Of a stretch of DNA of 53,802 bases, positions 17,759 through 28,921 are shown piece after piece. Position 1 is the stretch's first letter. Every line of letters begins with the position of its first letter. A program made the position numbers and the translations under genes. The stretch is from Vibrio sp. GTDB lineage: Bacteria > Pseudomonadota > Gammaproteobacteria > Enterobacterales > Vibrionaceae. The notes beneath the pieces were generated by a model. The model was not told the origin of the DNA. It did no database searches and worked only from the letters and a program-made list of their open reading frames with translations. The DNA is taken from the NCBI GenBank assembly GCA_028131545.1, contig JAOICL010000010.1:1-53802 (forward strand), in the 5' to 3' direction.

Positions 17759-20497
17759 ATGTCAGATAAAACGGTTCAAGCACTTAGTCAGGAAATTAAT
17801 ATTCCAGTAGAGCGCTTAGTTGAACAGCTTGCTGATGCAGGAATTAAAAAAGAACAATCGGATCTTGTCTCTGATAAAGAAAAAGAAACATTACTTGTTC
17901 ATTTGAAAAAAGAACATGGTGATGATTCTGGAGAGACTGGCCCGACGCGTTTAACTTTACAACGTAAAGCACGTAGCACACTTAGCGTCAATGCGGGTGG
18001 TGGTAAAAGTAAAAATGTGCAAGTTGAAGTTCGTAAAAAACGAACGTACGTTAAACGTAGTTCAGTAGATGAAGCAGCGAAACGCGAAGCCGAAGAACAG
18101 GCAAAGCGCGAAGCTGAAGAAGCAGCAAAACGAGAAGCTCAAGAACAGGCAAAACGTGATGCTGAAAATAAAGCTAAACGTGACGCTGAAGAAAAAGCAA
18201 AACGTGACGCTGAAGAAAAAGCAAAACGCGACGCTGAAGAAAAAGCAAAGCGCAATGTTACCGAGGATGCTACACGTGGTGCGAAAGAAAAAGCAAAACG
18301 TGGAGCTGAAGAACAAACTAAGCAAGATGCAGCGCGTAAAGAGGCAGACGAGTTAAAACGTCGTCAGGAAGAACTAGCCTTACGTAAGGCTGAAGAGGAA
18401 AGTCAGCGCAAACTGCAAGAGGTTCGCGAAATGGCTCAAGAAAACGAAAAGCGCTGGTCCACTGCCGAAGAGCAAAAAGGCACTATGGAAGATACTGATT
18501 ACCACCTAACTACATCACAACATGCTCGTGAAGCTGAAGAAGAAGCCGATCGTCGTGTTGAAACCACAGGTCGTCGTAAAAAGAAAAAAACGACGACAGA
18601 AGATAACACTGCCAATGCACCTCGTGGTAAAGGGCGTAAAGCTAAGCAAAAAGCAAAACCTGGTCGTCACCAGCATGGTAAGAAGTTAGCTAAACCAAGT
18701 TCACTTCAACATGGCTTTGATAAAACAGCAACTGTGGCTAAATCAGATGTTGTTATTGGTGAAACTATCGTTGTATCTGAACTGGCTCAAAAAATGTCAG
18801 TGAAAGGTACTGAAGTCATTAAAACAATGATGAAGATGGGCGCAATGGCGACGATTAACCAAGTTATCGACCAAGAAACAGCGCAACTTATTGCTGAAGA
18901 AATGGGCCATAAAGTTATTCTTCGTAAAGAAAATGAACTTGAAGAAGCGGTAATGATGGATCGTGGTAGCTCTGAAGATGCTACATCTCGAGCTCCTGTT
19001 GTTACTATCATGGGTCACGTAGACCATGGTAAAACTTCAACGCTAGATTATATTCGTGCTGCTCATGTTGCTTCTGGTGAGGCGGGGGGTATTACTCAGC
19101 ATATCGGTGCTTATCACGTTGAAACAGACAGCGGTATGATCACTTTCTTAGATACTCCGGGTCACGCAGCCTTTACAGCTATGCGTGCTCGTGGTGCTAA
19201 GGCAACGGATATCGTTGTACTCGTTGTTGCTGCAGATGATGGTGTAATGCCTCAGACAGTTGAAGCAATTCAGCATGCGAAAGCAGCGGGTGTACCATTG
19301 ATCGTCGCTGTGAATAAGATTGATAAAGAAGGCGCTAACCCAGATAACGTGAAGAATGAGCTTGCTCAGTATAATGTTATCCCTGAAGAATGGGGTGGCG
19401 AAAACATGTTTGTTCATATCTCTGCAAAAGAGGGTACAAACATTGATTCACTACTTGAAGCTATTTTACTTCAATCTGAGATTTTAGAGCTGAAAGCTGT
19501 TAAAGATGGTATGGCCGCAGGTGTTGTAGTGGAATCTCGTCTGGATAAAGGTCGAGGTCCTGTTGCAACGGTTCTTGTTCAATCAGGTACGCTGAATAAG
19601 GGTAATATTATCCTTTGTGGTCAAGAATATGGCCGCATACGTGCAATGCGCGATGAGAATGGTAAAGATATCGAAGAAGCTGGACCGTCAATTCCAGTAG
19701 AGATTCTAGGTCTTTCTGGTGTTCCATCTGCTGGTGATGAAGCGACTGTTGTACGTGATGAACGTAAAGCTCGTGAAGTGGCTAACTACCGTCAAGGTAA
19801 ATTCCGCGAAGTGAAACTGGCTCGACAGCAGAAATCGAAGCTTGAGAATATGTTCTCTAACATGACTAGTGGTGATGTTGCAGAATTAAATATCGTTCTT
19901 AAGGCTGACGTGCAAGGTTCAATCGAAGCAATTTCAGATTCATTAACTAAGCTTTCTACTGATGAAGTAAAAGTAAATGTAGTGGGTACTGGTGTTGGTG
20001 GTATTACTGAAACAGATGCCGTTTTAGCAGCAGCGTCTAACGCTATCATTCTTGGCTTTAACGTTCGTGCTGATGCTTCAGCTCGTCGTACCGTTGACAA
20101 TGAAAACTTAGATTTACGTTACTACTCAATTATTTACCAATTAATTGATGAAGTTAAACAAGCAATGAGCGGTATGCTTGCACCTGAATTTAGACAAGAA
20201 ATCATTGGTCTTGCTCAAGTGCGTGATGTATTTAAGTCACCAAAACTCGGTGCTATCGCAGGTTCTATGGTTACGGAAGGGGTTATTAAGCGTAATAATC
20301 CAATTCGCGTCCTTCGTGAAAACGTTGTTATTTATGAAGGTGAACTAGAGTCTCTACGTCGCTTTAAAGATGACGTTCAAGAAGTTAAGAATGGCTACGA
20401 ATGTGGTATCGGCGTTAAGAACTATAATGATGTTCGCGTTGGTGACCAAATTGAGGTCTTCGAAATTATTGAAATTCAGCGTAGCATTGATGACTAA
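17759..20497 (+). CDS. infB: Translation initiation factor IF-2
   Basis: GTPase that brings fMet-tRNA to the 30S subunit and promotes subunit joining. At 912 residues it is slightly longer than E. coli IF2 (890). It starts with an IF2-N domain (about 1-55). A charged linker from residues 107 to 194 is made of 11 octapeptide units of the type AKRDAEEK. A second IF2-N-like segment comes before the G domain, which starts around residue 412; G1 GHVDHGKT is near 418-425, DTPGH is G3 and NKID is G4. Domains II-IV follow to the C-terminus. AAGGGAGG is 7 nt before ATG 17759. Shorter IF2 forms from internal starts are known in E. coli; I could not identify them here. Confidence 0.97.
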   Translation: MSDKTVQALSQEINIPVERLVEQLADAGIKKEQSDLVSDKEKETLLVHLKKEHGDDSGETGPTRLTLQRKARSTLSVNAGGGKSKNVQVEVRKKRTYVKRSSVDEAAKREAEEQAKREAEEAAKREAQEQAKRDAENKAKRDAEEKAKRDAEEKAKRDAEEKAKRNVTEDATRGAKEKAKRGAEEQTKQDAARKEADELKRRQEELALRKAEEESQRKLQEVREMAQENEKRWSTAEEQKGTMEDTDYHLTTSQHAREAEEEADRRVETTGRRKKKKTTTEDNTANAPRGKGRKAKQKAKPGRHQHGKKLAKPSSLQHGFDKTATVAKSDVVIGETIVVSELAQKMSVKGTEVIKTMMKMGAMATINQVIDQETAQLIAEEMGHKVILRKENELEEAVMMDRGSSEDATSRAPVVTIMGHVDHGKTSTLDYIRAAHVASGEAGGITQHIGAYHVETDSGMITFLDTPGHAAFTAMRARGAKATDIVVLVVAADDGVMPQTVEAIQHAKAAGVPLIVAVNKIDKEGANPDNVKNELAQYNVIPEEWGGENMFVHISAKEGTNIDSLLEAILLQSEILELKAVKDGMAAGVVVESRLDKGRGPVATVLVQSGTLNKGNIILCGQEYGRIRAMRDENGKDIEEAGPSIPVEILGLSGVPSAGDEATVVRDERKAREVANYRQGKFREVKLARQQKSKLENMFSNMTSGDVAELNIVLKADVQGSIEAISDSLTKLSTDEVKVNVVGTGVGGITETDAVLAAASNAIILGFNVRADASARRTVDNENLDLRYYSIIYQLIDEVKQAMSGMLAPEFRQEIIGLAQVRDVFKSPKLGAIAGSMVTEGVIKRNNPIRVLRENVVIYEGELESLRRFKDDVQEVKNGYECGIGVKNYNDVRVGDQIEVFEIIEIQRSIDD
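18077..18340 (+). repeat. 24-bp tandem repeat encoding octapeptides in IF-2
   Basis: Eleven in-frame 24-nt units encode AKRxAxxx octapeptides (residues 107-194). Units 5-7 (18173-18244) are nearly identical at the DNA level, differing at only two positions among them. Such arrays can expand or shrink by whole octapeptides without a frameshift. Confidence 0.9.
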
Positions 20498-20553
20498 CTG
20501 ACAAACGGATCACCTTGTCTGTTATAGATAAGGTATAGGTTGTTGAATACGCC

Positions 20554-20583
20554 ATGGGGGGCTGGTTTTTACCATCCCCCCAT
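20554..20583 (+). other. Strong hairpin between infB and rbfA
   Basis: ATGGGGGG (20554-20561) pairs with CCCCCCAT (20576-20583). Inside, TGGT/ACCA gives four more pairs around a TTTT loop, with a single C/T mismatch. The following bases (TCTTTCTATT) are pyrimidine-rich but not a clean T run. It may be a processing site or weak attenuator within the operon. Confidence 0.6.
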
Positions 20584-20606
20584 TCTTTCTATTAGAGAGT
20601 ATGATT

Positions 20607-20999
20607 ATGTCAAAAGAATTTAGCCGCACACAACGTGTCGGTCAGCAATTACAAAAAGAACTAGCAATGATCCTACAACGAGAAGTTCGTGATTCTCGTT
20701 TAGGTATGGTGACCATTTCTGATGTAGAAGTGTCTCGTGATCTTGCTTATGTCAAAGTTTTTGTCACTTTCCTATGTGTTGGTGAGCAAACTCCAGAATC
20801 ATCATTAGAAGCACTTCGCGAGCATGAAGTTCATATTCGTATGATGCTAGGTAAACGCATCCGCTTACGCTTAACGCCTGAAGTTCGTTTTTATTACGAT
20901 AATACATTAGTTGAAGGTATGAGAATGTCTAACCTTGTAACTGAAGTGGTTAATCAAGATAAAGCAAGGCAACAATCAGGTGATGAGGAAGATAAGTAA
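20607..20999 (+). CDS. rbfA: Ribosome-binding factor A
   Basis: RbfA is a KH-fold 30S maturation factor that acts near helix 1 of 16S rRNA and in cold adaptation. I choose ATG 20607 (130 residues, [14 protein letters not shown]), because the AGAGAG Shine-Dalgarno (20594-20599) is 7 nt away; the ATG at 20601 would be almost in contact with it. The conserved [19 protein letters not shown] block is at about residues 30-48. The stop overlaps the truB start as TAATG, so translation is probably coupled. A strong hairpin precedes the gene. Confidence 0.96.
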   Translation: MSKEFSRTQRVGQQLQKELAMILQREVRDSRLGMVTISDVEVSRDLAYVKVFVTFLCVGEQTPESSLEALREHEVHIRMMLGKRIRLRLTPEVRFYYDNTLVEGMRMSNLVTEVVNQDKARQQSGDEEDK

Positions 21000-21940
21000 T
21001 GGCAAGACGTCGTAAGGGTAGACCGGTTAATGGTGTTATCTTATTGGATAAACCGACAGGTCATTCATCAAATGATATATTGCAGAAAGTAAAACGTATC
21101 TATTTTGCTGAAAAAGCAGGTCATACAGGTGCATTGGATCCTCTTGCGACGGGCATGTTACCGATATGTTTAGGTGAAGCGACAAAATTTTCTCAATTCT
21201 TGTTAGATTCAGATAAACGTTATCGTGTGATTGCTAAACTAGGTGAACGAACTGACACTTCAGATTCTGACGGCGAGGTCGTTGAAACACGTCCAGTGAA
21301 TGTATCATCTGATCAACTAGAGAAAGCGATTGAATTCTTTAGAGGAACAACAGATCAAATCCCTTCTATGTTCTCAGCATTAAAATATCAAGGAAAACCT
21401 TTATATGAATATGCGAGAAAAGGCGAAACTGTTCCTCGAGAATCTCGTAAAATTACGGTATTTGAAGCGAGCTTACATCGTTTTGAAGGTAATGAAGTTG
21501 AAATGGAGATTCATTGTTCAAAGGGTACGTATATTCGTACGATCGTGGATGATCTTGGAGAAATGTTGGGTTGTGGTGCGCATGTTACAATGCTTCGCCG
21601 CACAGGTGTAGCAGATTATCCTTTTGAAAAGATGGTCACCTTAGAAGCACTGAATGAGTTATTAGAAAAAGCTCAACAACAAGATATCCAGCCCAAAGAA
21701 CTTCTCGATCCGTTATTATTACCGATGGATACGGCAGTCGAAGCGTTGCCTGAAGTGAATGTTACAGATGAAATGCAGGACATGCTACAGCATGGTCAAC
21801 CTGTCTTTATGACGAACATACCTGAAGGTCCATTAAAATTAACTGGGGGAGACAATAAGCTTTTCCTTGGTATTGGCGAGTTAAACTCGGAAGGTAAAGT
21901 TGCTCCTAAGCGCTTAGTTGTGTATCGCGATCCTGAATAG
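20999..21940 (+). CDS. truB: tRNA pseudouridine-55 synthase
   Basis: TruB makes pseudouridine 55 in the T-loop of tRNAs. The 313-residue protein has the catalytic Asp47 in [12 protein letters not shown], the N-terminal [13 protein letters not shown], the substrate motif [13 protein letters not shown] and a C-terminal PUA-like region. The start codon overlaps the rbfA stop. It is closed by a strong terminator at 21963-21996. In E. coli and V. cholerae the next gene is rpsO; here rpsO is about 17 kb further on. Confidence 0.97.
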   Translation: MARRRKGRPVNGVILLDKPTGHSSNDILQKVKRIYFAEKAGHTGALDPLATGMLPICLGEATKFSQFLLDSDKRYRVIAKLGERTDTSDSDGEVVETRPVNVSSDQLEKAIEFFRGTTDQIPSMFSALKYQGKPLYEYARKGETVPRESRKITVFEASLHRFEGNEVEMEIHCSKGTYIRTIVDDLGEMLGCGAHVTMLRRTGVADYPFEKMVTLEALNELLEKAQQQDIQPKELLDPLLLPMDTAVEALPEVNVTDEMQDMLQHGQPVFMTNIPEGPLKLTGGDNKLFLGIGELNSEGKVAPKRLVVYRDPE

Positions 21941-21962
21941 TTTACTATTGCTATTTCTAAAT

Positions 21963-21996
21963 AAAGACAATGATTTGATTCATTGTCTTTATTTTT
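21963..21996 (+). terminator. Terminator of the rimP-truB operon
   Basis: AAAGACAATGA (21963-21973) pairs with TCATTGTCTTT (21980-21990) over 11 bp, followed by ATTTTT. Confidence 0.85.
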
Positions 21997-22022
21997 ATGA
22001 CTGTGGAATTATATCAATATTT

Positions 22023-22460
22023 TCAGTTAATTGACTCTAACATGTTAGCATTCTTTAGTCTTAGCCTTAAATCTTCTACCCGCTTTTTATTCACTCCAAA
22101 ATCTGAATATCCCGTCCTTGATTCAGAACGAACATGCAAAGTATTCCCTTCGACTTTGACTTCAAAATCATCAATAAATCTTAAAATACGACTCGTGAAA
22201 GTAAATCGTAGGTAACTAGGATCCTGCTCTATTAATGTACTTCCTGGCATTTCTAGTAGTTCCTTCTTGATATCTTTAATCGAGACTGTCTTTTTTATGC
22301 GTATAGGTAAGCTGTTAAATTTGTCTCGTTTATCTTGAGAGGAGATGCAATTAGGTTTATCTCCACACGGCTGATCAATTTTTCGAGGGGATTCCTCTGA
22401 AGTGATACTATTACAAGCGCCTAGGAACAAAAGGGAAGAAATAAAAGGGATTCTATTCAT
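22023..22460 (-). CDS. DUF1499-domain lipoprotein
   Basis: A 145-residue predicted lipoprotein. The signal sequence ends in the lipobox LGAC with Cys16 as the lipidated residue, and the mature protein is periplasmic. The rest fits the DUF1499 family: a PNCISSQ motif near the mature N-terminus, then FTSRILRFIDDFEVKV and the diagnostic VRSESRTGYSDFGVNKKRVEDLR near the C-terminus. Its function is unknown. It is a short single gene pointing toward truB, 128 bp from gltD, with the gltBD terminator between them. No strong Shine-Dalgarno is evident before ATG 22460. The family call rests on recognised motifs, not a search. Confidence 0.85.
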   Translation of the reverse strand: MNRIPFISSLLFLGACNSITSEESPRKIDQPCGDKPNCISSQDKRDKFNSLPIRIKKTVSIKDIKKELLEMPGSTLIEQDPSYLRFTFTSRILRFIDDFEVKVEGNTLHVRSESRTGYSDFGVNKKRVEDLRLRLKNANMLESIN

Positions 22461-22512
22461 ATGTTAGTATTCTTTAAATCTAAAGATACTTTTACTGTAG
22501 TTGCTTCTTATT

Positions 22513-22543
22513 AAAAAAGGCTACCCTGAGGTAACCTTTTTTT
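22513..22543 (-). terminator. Terminator of gltBD
   Basis: On the minus strand GGTTACC and GGTAGCC form a stem (one G-T pair) over a TCAG loop, followed by six T. The plus-strand sequence also ends in seven T, so it may work both ways. Confidence 0.75.
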
Positions 22544-22588
22544 GTCTTGTAGAGTTAATACCCATTGTTTCTGAGTATTAATACTAAG

Positions 22589-24019
<1,431 letters not shown>

Positions 24020-27000
24020 TTATTGAACTTGAACACGAAGTTCAGCTGCACTACGACTTTGATGGCCAAGTAGTGTATTGATATCTGCTGAAATAGGTTT
24101 AACTAGATAGAATTTAGAGACCCATTCATCAAAGTTTACAAGGATACGCTCAGCATGAACTGATCCTGTTTCTTCTAAATGTTCAGCAATAAGACCACGT
24201 AAATGCTCTTGATGCATATTCAGGTTTTCTAACGAAAGTGCTTCGACAGATTCAGTATTAACACGACCTTCAAAGTCAGAGTTTTCATCAAGTACGTAAG
24301 CAAAGCCGCCCGTCATACCAGCGCCAAAGTTGACTCCGGTCGCTCCTAATATAGCGACGACACCACCGGTCATATACTCACAAGCATTATCTCCTGCACC
24401 TTCAATGACTGCGGTTGTACCTGAATTTCGAACCGCGAAACGCTCACCAGCTTTACCTGCGGCAAATAATTTACCGCCAGTAGCACCGTATAAACAGGTA
24501 TTACCTAGGATCGTTGCTTCATTACAGATAAATGCAGTACCTTGATGTGGTTTAATCGAAATCTTACCACCAGCCATTCCTTTACCTACGTAATCGTTCG
24601 CATCACCAGTTAGGTTGAGTTCTACGCCACCCGCATTCCATACACCAAATGATTGGCCAGCAGTACCGGTTAAATTAATACGAATCGGTGTTCCAGCCAT
24701 ACCTGAGTTACCGTAGCGTTTTGCGATTTCACCTGATAGGCGTGCACCAATAGAGCGATCCGTGTTAATGATATCGTAGTAGAAACTTGCTGGTTGTTTT
24801 GTTTCTACAGCGTCTAATGCATCATCTACGATTTTTTGATTCAACCTTGCATCATCAAAAGGCGTATTAGGTTGTGTCCAATACAATGGATTGCCTTCTG
24901 GTGATATTGGCGCTTCTAATATATCCGATAGGTCTAGGTTACGTTGTTTTGGAGTAATCCCTTCAACGACTTCAAGTAAATCGGTTCGACCAATTAAATC
25001 CGTCAGTTTTGTTACACCAACTTGAGCTAAAATATCGCGAATTTCATCAGCAAGTCCCGTAAAGTAATTGATCACCATTTCTGGTAAACCTTTAAAGTAC
25101 TCTTTACGTAGAAGCTCATCTTGAGTTGCAACGCCAGTGGCACAGTTATTCAGATGACAGATACGTAGGAATTTACATCCCATAGCCACCATTGGAGCCG
25201 TACCAAAACCGAAGCTTTCTGCGCCCAAAATAGCCCCTTTAACGACATCAACACCCGTTTTCAAGCCACCATCAACTTGTAAGCGAATCTTATGACGAAG
25301 GTTATTTGTGACAAGTGCCTGTTGGGTTTCAGCTAAGCCTAGTTCCCATGGGCTACCAGCGTATTTCACAGATGTTAATGGGCTTGCGGCAGTACCACCA
25401 TCATATCCAGAAATCGTAATTAAATCGGCATACGCTTTGGCAACACCCGTTGCGATCGTGCCGACACCTGGTTCAGATACTAGCTTAACTGAAATAAGGG
25501 CGTTTGGATTGACTTGCTTTAAATCAAAAATTAGCTGTGCTAAATCTTCAATTGAATAAATGTCATGATGTGGTGGTGGTGATATAAGGGTCACGCCTTG
25601 TACAGAGTGGCGTAATTTTGCAATTTCAGCCGTCACTTTATGTCCAGGTAATTGACCACCTTCACCAGGTTTTGCACCCTGTGCTACTTTAATTTGCAAC
25701 ACATCAGCGTTCGTCAAGTAGTGAGGAGTGACACCAAATCGACCAGAAGCAACTTGCTTAATACGAGAGTTGCGTTCTGTACCGAAACGACGAGGATCTT
25801 CACCACCTTCACCAGAGTTCGAATAACCACCCAGGCGATTCATCGCAGTTGCTAGTGCTTCATGAGCTTCTGGGCTTAGTGCGCCAATAGACATAGCCGC
25901 AGAATCAAAGCGTTTGAATAGTTCTGAACTCGCTTCAATATGCTCAAGAGGTAATGGCGTCTCTGATGGTTTAATTTTCATTAAATCTCGAAGAGTTGCA
26001 GCTGGGCGTTCATTAACCTGCTTTGCAAAGCTCTTATAATCAACGCTTTCACCTGACTTAACCGCTTGTTGTAACTTGCTAACGACATCTGGGTTATAAG
26101 CATGATATTCACCACCGTGGACGTATTTTAATAGGCCACCATGATCGATCGTTTTACGTCTTTTCCATGCTTTGCTGGATAGGCTAGCTAAATCACTTTC
26201 AAAATCAGAGAAAGTCGCACCTTGAATTCGAGTTGCAACCCCTTTAAAGCATAAGTCTACTAGTTCTTCGCTTAGACCTACCGCTTCAAATAACTGAGAA
26301 CAGCGGTATGATGCGATGGTTGATATGCCCATTTTGGACATGATTTTGTATAGGCCTTTATTGATGCCGTATTGGTAGTTTTGCATGACATCTTTATAAG
26401 ACTGCGTAATCACCCCATCATCAATTAATTTGCTTAATGATTCATAAGCTAGATACGGGTAAACCGCAGTAGCACCAAAACCAAAGAGAACAGCAAATTG
26501 ATGTGGGTCGCGAGCGGTTGCTGTTTCAACAATGATATTCGCATCACAACGAACTTGAGCATCTACAAGACGTTTTTGTACTGCACCAACTGCCATAGCC
26601 GCAGGAATCGGCAGTGTTTCTTTCGTTATTTTACGATCGGATAGGATCACCAGTACTGTGTCTGATTTGACTGCTGCCTCAGCTTTATCGCATAGCGTAA
26701 TGATCGCCTCTTCTAAAGAAGTGTCAGTAGGGTTGTAGTTCAGGTCAAAAACGGTATTTTTATAGTGAACTTGATCCAGTAGTTTTAATTGCTTCATGTC
26801 AGAATAAAGAAGCACTGGTGAACCAAATGTAACACGGTTAGCGTGCCCATCTGTCTCACAGAAAACGTTCATTTCTTTACCAACACTACTTGCCAGTGAC
26901 ATGACGTGTTTTTCACGTAGTGGGTCAATCGGTGGATTCGTCACCTGTGCAAACTTTTGGCGGAAGTAGTCAGTGACTAAGCGCTCTTTTTGAGACAATA

Positions 27001-28480
27001 CCGCCATTGGAGTATCATCGCCCATTGAGCCAACTGCTTCTTGACCAACATCACCTAAAATACGAAGTACTTGATCGATTTCTTCGTTACTCATTGCAAA
27101 TTGCTTTTGGTAAACCTTTAAGCGATCCGCATCCCAGCCTCGAGAGCCAACTTCATTAGGTAGTTCAGAGAATGGGGTGAGTTTTTGAACATTTTCAGAC
27201 ATCCACTCTTGGTATGGATGACGGTTTTTTAGTTCATTATCAATTTCACTTGATTGCCACAGCTTACCTTTCCTAGTGTCGATTACGAGTAATTCACCCG
27301 GTCCAACACGACCTTTTTCTGCCACTTCATCGGGTGCGTAATCCCAAATCCCGACTTCTGATGCTAGCGTAATAAACTTATCTTTAGTGATAACATAACG
27401 AGCTGGGCGCAGGCCGTTTCGATCTAGGTTACAAGCGGCATAGCGTCCATCGGACATAACAATACCCGCAGGGCCATCCCATGGTTCCATGTGTTTTGAG
27501 TTGAAATCATAAAAGGCACGCAGCTCAGAATCCATATCTGGGTGATTCTGCCATGCAGGTGGAACAAGCATGCGCATTGCTCGGAATAAATCCATACCAC
27601 CAGCAAGAAACAGCTCAAGCATGTTATCTAAGCTTGAAGAGTCAGAGCCAGTCTCATTAACGAAAGGAGCGGCTGCTTGAAGGTCGGGTAATAGCGGTGA
27701 GGCAAATTTGTAAGCTCGAGCTCGAGCCCATTGACGGTTACCTTCAATGGTGTTGATCTCACCATTATGAGCAAGATATCGGAAGGGTTGAGCAAGTGGC
27801 CAGCGTGGTTGTGTATTCGTTGAGAATCGCTGGTGGAACAAACAAATTGCTGATTCCATGCGTAGGTCGGCAAGGTCAAGGTAGAAGCGCGGTAGATCCG
27901 CAGGCATACATAAGCCTTTGTATACGATGACTTCTGTAGATAGGCTACAAATGTAGAATGCATCGTCATTGGTTATGCGCTTTTCAATACGACGGCGTGC
28001 GATAAATAGGCGTCGTTCAATATCCTTTGGACGCCAACCAGCCGGAGCAGAGATGAAAACTTGTTGGATATTTGGAAGTGAGTCGTTTGCAATAGGCCCT
28101 AAAACATCAGGGTTAACCGGTACGTTTCTCCAGCCTGAAACCGTTAATGTTTCTGCTGATAATTCTTGATTAATTACTTTACGTGCAGCATCTGCTTTTT
28201 CTGAATTTTGATTAAGAAAAATCATGCCAACAGCGTAGTGTTTGCCTAGGCTGAATTCATTTTCAGCGGCAATCAAACGTAAGTAGGAATCCGGTTTCTG
28301 TAGCAATAAGCCACAACCATCGCCGGTTTTACCATCAGCAGCAATACCACCACGGTGTGTCATGCGATCAAGTGCTGAAATTGCAGTTCTTACTAGCTTG
28401 TGGCTAGTTTCCCCTTCCATGTGGGCAATTAAGCCAAATCCACAATTATCTTTTTCAAGATTCGGATTGTATAGAGCCAT
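24020..28480 (-). CDS. gltB: Glutamate synthase (NADPH) large subunit
   Basis: GltB carries the glutaminase and glutamate-synthase sites. The 1486-residue protein starts with a 12-residue propeptide before catalytic Cys13 in DNCGFGLIAH; the class-II amidotransferase domain runs to about 430. A central domain follows, then the FMN/2-oxoglutarate domain (about 790-1200) with the 3Fe-4S motif CKFLRICHLNNC. The C-terminal beta-helix shows GGVELNLTGDANDYVGKG-type glycine repeats. AGGAGT lies just upstream of ATG 28480, and a small TCCCG/CGGGA hairpin (28499-28516) precedes it in the leader. Upstream sequence holds a possible promoter and ArgR-like boxes. Confidence 0.97.
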   Translation of the reverse strand: MALYNPNLEKDNCGFGLIAHMEGETSHKLVRTAISALDRMTHRGGIAADGKTGDGCGLLLQKPDSYLRLIAAENEFSLGKHYAVGMIFLNQNSEKADAARKVINQELSAETLTVSGWRNVPVNPDVLGPIANDSLPNIQQVFISAPAGWRPKDIERRLFIARRRIEKRITNDDAFYICSLSTEVIVYKGLCMPADLPRFYLDLADLRMESAICLFHQRFSTNTQPRWPLAQPFRYLAHNGEINTIEGNRQWARARAYKFASPLLPDLQAAAPFVNETGSDSSSLDNMLELFLAGGMDLFRAMRMLVPPAWQNHPDMDSELRAFYDFNSKHMEPWDGPAGIVMSDGRYAACNLDRNGLRPARYVITKDKFITLASEVGIWDYAPDEVAEKGRVGPGELLVIDTRKGKLWQSSEIDNELKNRHPYQEWMSENVQKLTPFSELPNEVGSRGWDADRLKVYQKQFAMSNEEIDQVLRILGDVGQEAVGSMGDDTPMAVLSQKERLVTDYFRQKFAQVTNPPIDPLREKHVMSLASSVGKEMNVFCETDGHANRVTFGSPVLLYSDMKQLKLLDQVHYKNTVFDLNYNPTDTSLEEAIITLCDKAEAAVKSDTVLVILSDRKITKETLPIPAAMAVGAVQKRLVDAQVRCDANIIVETATARDPHQFAVLFGFGATAVYPYLAYESLSKLIDDGVITQSYKDVMQNYQYGINKGLYKIMSKMGISTIASYRCSQLFEAVGLSEELVDLCFKGVATRIQGATFSDFESDLASLSSKAWKRRKTIDHGGLLKYVHGGEYHAYNPDVVSKLQQAVKSGESVDYKSFAKQVNERPAATLRDLMKIKPSETPLPLEHIEASSELFKRFDSAAMSIGALSPEAHEALATAMNRLGGYSNSGEGGEDPRRFGTERNSRIKQVASGRFGVTPHYLTNADVLQIKVAQGAKPGEGGQLPGHKVTAEIAKLRHSVQGVTLISPPPHHDIYSIEDLAQLIFDLKQVNPNALISVKLVSEPGVGTIATGVAKAYADLITISGYDGGTAASPLTSVKYAGSPWELGLAETQQALVTNNLRHKIRLQVDGGLKTGVDVVKGAILGAESFGFGTAPMVAMGCKFLRICHLNNCATGVATQDELLRKEYFKGLPEMVINYFTGLADEIRDILAQVGVTKLTDLIGRTDLLEVVEGITPKQRNLDLSDILEAPISPEGNPLYWTQPNTPFDDARLNQKIVDDALDAVETKQPASFYYDIINTDRSIGARLSGEIAKRYGNSGMAGTPIRINLTGTAGQSFGVWNAGGVELNLTGDANDYVGKGMAGGKISIKPHQGTAFICNEATILGNTCLYGATGGKLFAAGKAGERFAVRNSGTTAVIEGAGDNACEYMTGGVVAILGATGVNFGAGMTGGFAYVLDENSDFEGRVNTESVEALSLENLNMHQEHLRGLIAEHLEETGSVHAERILVNFDEWVSKFYLVKPISADINTLLGHQSRSAAELRVQVQ

Positions 28481-28524
28481 TGCAATACTCCTTTTGCGTC
28501 CCGGAACGATACGGGATGATTATT

Positions 28525-28563
28525 TATGCATTAAAATGTTTGAATTATGAATTCTTATTCTTT
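28525..28563 (-). promoter_or_regulatory. Candidate tandem ArgR boxes upstream of gltB
   Basis: TATGAATTCTTATTCTTT (28546-28563) fits the ARG-box pattern TNTGAATWWWWATTCANW at most positions. Exactly 3 bp away, 28525-28542 matches the left half (TATGCATTAAAAT). Two boxes 3 bp apart is the usual ArgR layout. The stretch is AT-rich, so a chance match is possible. ArgR has been reported among the regulators of E. coli gltBDF. Confidence 0.35.
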
Positions 28564-28606
28564 TTATTGCTTCACTAATTTATGGAATAGACAAAAATTA
28601 CCTTCT

Positions 28607-28634
28607 AACCTAAGCATTATTGAATGAAAGTCAA
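28607..28634 (-). promoter_or_regulatory. Possible gltB promoter
   Basis: On the minus strand TTGACT (28634-28629), a 16-bp spacer and TAGGTT (28612-28607) make a moderate sigma70 match. Transcription would start near 28600, upstream of the ArgR-like boxes. The remainder of 28635-28749 shows no other clear signal. Confidence 0.3.
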
Positions 28635-28749
28635 GTTATTCACCCTGTATGGAAGGTGAAACGAGGTTATTTTGTAACTATTGTGATGAATATAGCGCTG
28701 TAGATAACGAATATATTCTTTTATCTACCTTGATTTAAAAAGAATCGTT

Positions 28750-28920
28750 ATGGTATTGGGCCATTATATTTATTTGTTGAGTGATACGGTTGAGTTATTA
28801 CTCATTTTTAAGACTCAGGTCTCATCAGGTATGGGTTATGAGCTGATTTTAATGGTGAATTCGCTTATTAAGAAAGAGATAAGTATCGATTTATTTTGCC
28901 CTATGAAGGAAATGGCTTGA
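28750..28920 (+). CDS. Candidate 56-residue ORF just upstream of arcB
   Basis: ATG 28750 to TGA 28918-28920 encodes 56 residues starting MVLGHYIYLL. A moderately hydrophobic stretch lies at residues 6-20, and the rest is mixed without any motif I recognise. The stop ends one nucleotide before the arcB ATG, and the arcB Shine-Dalgarno (AAGGA, 28906-28910) lies inside this frame, as expected for translational coupling. The frame is closed upstream by TAA at 28705-28707, with no better start. Against it: there is no strong Shine-Dalgarno before ATG 28750, and an open frame this short is common by chance in AT-rich leaders. Confidence 0.25.
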   Translation: MVLGHYIYLLSDTVELLLIFKTQVSSGMGYELILMVNSLIKKEISIDLFCPMKEMA

Positions 28921-28921
28921 A

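Noticed and set aside
18077..18340. CRISPR-like array in infB
   Set aside because: Units are contiguous, coding and without unique spacers.
18062..18356. Long antisense and alternative-frame ORFs over the infB repeat
   Set aside because: They are by-products of the 24-bp repeat, which keeps all frames open; composition is low-complexity Phe/Cys or Lys/Asn.
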